Assembly: GCA_016793325.1 (NCBI GenBank)
Contig: JAEUKI010000052.1
Location: 186,001 to 250,000 of the forward strand
DNA from: Myxococcales bacterium
GTDB lineage: Bacteria > Myxococcota_A > Polyangia > Polyangiales > Ga0077539
DNA: 64,000 nucleotides
Direction: 5' to 3'
How positions within the stretch are numbered: position 1 is the first letter of the stretch; each line of letters opens with the position of its first letter. Of this stretch, positions 61,180-64,000 are shown in pieces. The position numbers and the translations under genes are program-made. The notes beneath the pieces were generated by a model. That model worked only from the letters and a program-made list of their open reading frames with translations, was not told where the DNA came from and ran no database searches.

Positions 61180-61275
61180 GCCAGCGCGCGAGCGCTCGCG
61201 TCGTCGAGCAGCGCGGCCAAACGCTGACCGTCTCGACGGTTTGCGCCGCTCGTCTCTCTGTTCGATCCTTCGTCG

Positions 61276-62049
61276 GTGGTTGCGCTGCTCTGTATCGCCA
61301 CGGTCGTGATCGCTTCGATCGCGATCCCTCTCATGGCCATGCGCCCGTACTTGCGAGAACAGGCGCTCTATTGGCCCGGCTATCGATTGATCGAACGCTC
61401 GAAGGTCGCCGTCGGTGATGGCGCGTTTCGCGACGGATCAGCCGCCGTCGAGACCCATCGCGAGATCCCCGCTGGCATCCCGCCGACGGTGAAGCTCACG
61501 TCATTTCTCGCGATGTTCTGCGGGCAGCTCTTTCCGATTCTCGGCATGTACGCCGCGCTCGGACTGCTGACGTCGATCGTGTTCTTCGCGGAGCTCGGCT
61601 TTCTCTCGGGGCTCAACATCCTCGTTGGGATCCTCGGGAGCGGCGCTTGGGCGATGGCGGCGCGCAGCGGTTGGAAGGCCAGCGCCGCAGTCTTGAGCGG
61701 TGATGAGCGCGTCGCTGAAGCGGCGTTGCAGAAGTCCGTGAACTGGCACCTCGCAACGCTCGGAACGATGGTGGCAGCCGTGGTGTTCGCGATGGTCCGC
61801 GATTTCGATGGCGCGTGGCTGGTGTTTTCGGCGCCGTTCTTCGCGCTGGTTGCCTTGGCGTTCTTTCAGCAGGCGGCGTTTCGCGCGCACAAGTCGAAGT
61901 TGCCCTCGGTCGTGGGGGCGCCGCTTCACAACGAGCACGGGTTCGAGGTCTCCGGCGTGCGCGTGCAGGACGTCGCCGAGCCGGCCGTGGCGGCAGCGGA
62001 CGATCGCGACGCGACTACGATCGACGCCCGCGATCAGCGCCAACGTTGA
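61276..62049 (+). CDS. Membrane protein of unknown function
   Basis: 257 residues, GTG start at 61276 that keeps the first membrane segment (LLCIATVVIASIAIPLM). About five hydrophobic segments follow (FLAMFCGQLFPILGMYAALG, GLNILVGILGSGAWAMAA, LATLGTMVAAVVFAMV, WLVFSAPFFALVALAFF). The C-terminal 50 residues are soluble and rich in Asp, Ala and Val. No family motif is recognised. It lies 96 bp after argG; a perfect palindrome CGCGAGCGCTCGCG (61187-61200) sits between. Convergent with the regulator gene, 4 bp apart. Confidence 0.7.
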   Translation: MVALLCIATVVIASIAIPLMAMRPYLREQALYWPGYRLIERSKVAVGDGAFRDGSAAVETHREIPAGIPPTVKLTSFLAMFCGQLFPILGMYAALGLLTSIVFFAELGFLSGLNILVGILGSGAWAMAARSGWKASAAVLSGDERVAEAALQKSVNWHLATLGTMVAAVVFAMVRDFDGAWLVFSAPFFALVALAFFQQAAFRAHKSKLPSVVGAPLHNEHGFEVSGVRVQDVAEPAVAAADDRDATTIDARDQRQR

Positions 62050-62053
62050 CCCA

Positions 62054-63508
62054 CTACCGTCGCCCGATCGCGTACAGCGAGGCGCCGCGCACGTTCTCGT
62101 CGATCCGAAGCGGCGCGCGCATCGAGGGGACCGCGCGCTCGTCGCAGTCGGGCCGATCGCACTGCCTGCACGTCACGCCCACGGGAACAGCCGTTCCCGG
62201 CGCGTCGAGCGCGACGCCGTCGGAGTACACGAGCTCGCGCGCGTGCTCGATGCGACACCCCAAGCCGATCGCGAGCACCGGCTGCTGCTGGTGAAATCCC
62301 CCCGAGTCCTTCTGGATCGTCCGCGCGATGCAGAAGTACGTCTGCCCGTCGAGCATCTTGCTCACTTGAATTCTGATCATGTTGGGCGTCTGAAACGCGG
62401 CGAAGACGTTCCACCGCGGGCACGCGCCGGAGAAGCGCGCGAAGCGGATGCCCGACCCCGAGAATCGCTTCGACAAGTTGCCCGCCACGTCGATGCGCAG
62501 CATGTGAAACGGAACGCCCTCCGCGCCCTTGCGCCGCAGCGTCGTCACCCGATGCGCCGCTTGCTCGAACCCCACGCGAAACCGCCTCCCGAGCACGTCG
62601 AGGTCGTACCGAGTGCTGCGCGCGGCCTCGAGAAATCGCCGGTACGGCATGAGCACCGCGCCCGCGAAATAGTTGGCGAGCGCGACGCGGGCGAGGGGGC
62701 GCGCCTCTTCGGACACGCCCGCGTCTTCGTCGAGGATCGCGTCGATCACCGAGTGGTGCGCGAGCAGCGCGAGCTGGTGCGCGAGCTGAAAATTGCGCGA
62801 TCGCGTGGGCAGAAGCTCGCTCAGCACGACGCGCTTGTGCTCGGCGTCGAACCGCCGCAAGACCCCTGGTTCTTCGTCCCACCGCGCGATGCGCACCTCG
62901 AGTCCGTGCGCTTCTCGCAGGTGAAATCGCAGGGCTCCGTACAGGTCGTCCCCGTCGATGCGCGCGCGCTTCCAGAGCTCCTCCGCCGCTTCTTCGAGCG
63001 CGGGAAAGTAGTTGCCCTGCCGCTGCACGAGGTCGTTGACCTCTTCGCTCGGCGCGAGCAACGCGCGACCCGAGCCGCCGTCTTCTCCGTCGCTCACGCG
63101 GCTCGCGAGGTTGTCGACGCGCTCGCGAGTCTCTTCGTACGCGCGGTAGAGCGAGAGCATGGCGCGCGCGAGGTTTGGGCTCGAGGTCACGAGCTCTTTC
63201 ACGTCGGCCCCGTGCAACTCGTGCGCTTCGAAGATGGGATCGCTCAGCGCCTCCAAGAGATCCGCGCTCAACCGCGCGTCGTCGTCCGCGACGAACGCGC
63301 CCAGCTCGACGCCGAACACCGTCGCGAGCTGAATCATCATCGCCGCGGGAAGGGGCCGACGATTGTTCTCGATGAGGTTCAGGTAGCTCGGCGAGACCCC
63401 GAGCTTCTCCGCGAGCTGCGCTTGGCTCATCGAGTGCTGCCTTCGCAGCGCTTTGACCTTCGCGCCGAGCCTCGTCACCTCGCGTACGTCGCGACCTTTG
63501 CTCACCAT
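62054..63508 (-). CDS. RamB/ScfR-type XRE transcriptional regulator
   Basis: 484 residues. The N-terminal XRE HTH (about 15-70) reads LGAKVKALRRQHSMSQAQLA and LGVSPSYLNLIENNRRP. The middle part is an IrrE/ImmA-like fold, but the zinc-protease HExxH is replaced by LAHQLALL, as in this regulator family. The C-terminal DUF2083-type region ends with a Cys cluster (CRQCDRPDC, residues about 440-450) and ERAVPS. Relatives (RamB, PrpR/ScfR types) control acetate, propionate or glyoxylate genes in response to short-chain acyl-CoA status. It is divergent from malate synthase, so it most likely regulates that gene and itself. Confidence 0.9.
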   Translation of the reverse strand: MVSKGRDVREVTRLGAKVKALRRQHSMSQAQLAEKLGVSPSYLNLIENNRRPLPAAMMIQLATVFGVELGAFVADDDARLSADLLEALSDPIFEAHELHGADVKELVTSSPNLARAMLSLYRAYEETRERVDNLASRVSDGEDGGSGRALLAPSEEVNDLVQRQGNYFPALEEAAEELWKRARIDGDDLYGALRFHLREAHGLEVRIARWDEEPGVLRRFDAEHKRVVLSELLPTRSRNFQLAHQLALLAHHSVIDAILDEDAGVSEEARPLARVALANYFAGAVLMPYRRFLEAARSTRYDLDVLGRRFRVGFEQAAHRVTTLRRKGAEGVPFHMLRIDVAGNLSKRFSGSGIRFARFSGACPRWNVFAAFQTPNMIRIQVSKMLDGQTYFCIARTIQKDSGGFHQQQPVLAIGLGCRIEHARELVYSDGVALDAPGTAVPVGVTCRQCDRPDCDERAVPSMRAPLRIDENVRGASLYAIGRR

Positions 63509-63568
63509 TCGACGGGCCTTTCGTCTTTGCGCGTGGGGCGCACTCCGTGCGTCACAACCACCCTGAAA

Positions 63569-63669
63569 TTGACAACGTTGACAGTACTACAGCCTGTCGT
63601 TGACCGCCATTGACACAGTCTTCCTGCACACATCGCCAGTTTGCTTGCCGGGTTGACGCAGACAGTCAA
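63569..63669. promoter_or_regulatory. Cluster of TTGAC half-sites between regulator and aceB
   Basis: TTGAC occurs on the plus strand at 63569, 63578, 63600, 63610 and 63653, and GTCAA (its complement) at 63665, in 101 bases of a divergent gap. Spacings of 9-10 and 22 bp recur. Candidate operators for the RamB/ScfR-type regulator; some may also be -35 boxes. Confidence 0.5.
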
Positions 63670-63688
63670 TGAATTGCCTCCGGCGCAC

Positions 63689-64000
63689 ATGGCAGTCGAA
63701 GGCGTGTTCATCAACGGGCCGATGCGGAGCGGGTACGAAGCGATCCTGACGGACGAGGCTGTCGCGTTCGTCGCGGAGCTCGTTCGTCGGTTTCGCGATC
63801 GTCACGCGGCGCTCCTCGCGCGGCGTGTGGACCTGCAGCGCGAGCGCGAGCGACACACGCGCTCATGGGGCTTTCTGCCGGAGACGCACGCGGTCCGCGC
63901 GGGCGACTGGCGCGTGGCGCCCGTCCCCTCGGTGATCGCGGATCGGCGCGTAGAGATCACGGGCCCGGTCGACCGCAAGATGGTGATCAACGCCTTGAAT
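63689..64000 (+). CDS. aceB: Malate synthase A, 5' part only
   Basis: The first 104 codons of malate synthase, which condenses glyoxylate with acetyl-CoA in the glyoxylate shunt. The visible part matches the family N-terminus: ILTDEAVAFVAELVRRF, WGFLPETHAVRAGDWRVAPV, and RRVEITGPVDRKMVINALN. The frame is open to the window edge, so the gene continues beyond it. The ATG at 63689 has no clear ribosome binding site; an in-frame TTG at 63674 is an alternative. It is divergent from the RamB/ScfR-type regulator with 180 bp between, which contain repeated TTGAC motifs. Confidence 0.9.
   Translation, partial: MAVEGVFINGPMRSGYEAILTDEAVAFVAELVRRFRDRHAALLARRVDLQRERERHTRSWGFLPETHAVRAGDWRVAPVPSVIADRRVEITGPVDRKMVINALN

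Noticed and set aside
61187..61200. CGCGAGCGCTCGCG as a terminator or operator after argG
   Set aside because: A perfect palindrome, but made only of G/C-rich steps that are common here, with no T-tract and no second copy.
63578..63610. TTGACA as the -35 of aceB
   Set aside because: No acceptable -10 at the right distance; treated as part of the possible operator cluster instead.

Overview
The window is about 64 kb of very GC-rich DNA with closely packed genes on both strands. It most likely comes from a myxobacterium (Myxococcota, perhaps the Polyangiales or Sandaracinaceae side; the exact family is an inference). The evidence is a secreted Cys-rich protein with a MYXO-CTERM-type C-terminus, an enhancer-binding protein with an N-terminal FHA domain, many TPR and HEAT proteins, and many lipoproteins whose mature part starts with an Asp/Ala/Ser-rich tether. 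I saw no rRNA, tRNA, CRISPR array, insertion sequence or phage module. The window reads as chromosomal core and lineage-specific genes, not as an island.

Layout. 0.1-3 kb: pyrE heads a translationally coupled set with an exported protein, an ABC ATPase and an eight-helix membrane partner. 3-8 kb: a HAD phosphatase, a TPR protein, an SppA-type protease fused to a beta-rich N-terminal domain, and a small Asp-rich lipoprotein. 8-17.4 kb: a SWIM/SNF2 helicase followed by three tandem paralogous membrane proteins of about 600 residues. 17.3-24.2 kb: an M23-like protein, a very long S41 protease with extra C-terminal domains, a histone H1-like Lys/Ala/Pro-rich protein, and a CNNM/CorC transporter. 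24.2-31 kb: a 1311-residue fused membrane protein and spermidine-synthase-like protein, a TPR protein, and the MYXO-CTERM protein. 31-37 kb: inositol-3-phosphate synthase with two sister methyltransferases, a leucine-rich-repeat protein, and an RlaP-like nucleotidyltransferase. 37-43.5 kb, minus strand: a possible five-gene run of HEAT lipoprotein, FHA-GAF-sigma54 activator, small lipoprotein, ferritin-like diiron protein, and a protein with an ADP-ribosyltransferase-like N-terminus. 43.7-50.7 kb: three secreted or lipid-anchored hydrolases (PHP type, penicillin-acylase type, alpha/beta type). 51-58.7 kb: a 2581-residue TPR protein. 58.7-64 kb: an array of five 18-bp palindromes, a short acyl-CoA-dehydrogenase-like gene, argG, a membrane protein, and a RamB/ScfR-type regulator divergent from malate synthase, which runs off the end.

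Housekeeping functions present are pyrimidine synthesis (pyrE), arginine synthesis (argG), inositol synthesis (ino1) and the glyoxylate shunt (aceB with its likely regulator). Most remaining genes act at the cell envelope: proteases, lipoproteins, surface hydrolases and protein-protein interaction scaffolds.

The least explained items are the palindrome array at 58730-58840, the beta-rich/SppA fusion, the SNF2 protein with a C-terminal helix-turn-helix beside the three-paralog cluster, and the minus-strand diiron/ART-like operon next to the RlaP-like gene. All functional calls come from reading motifs by eye. No database search was run.
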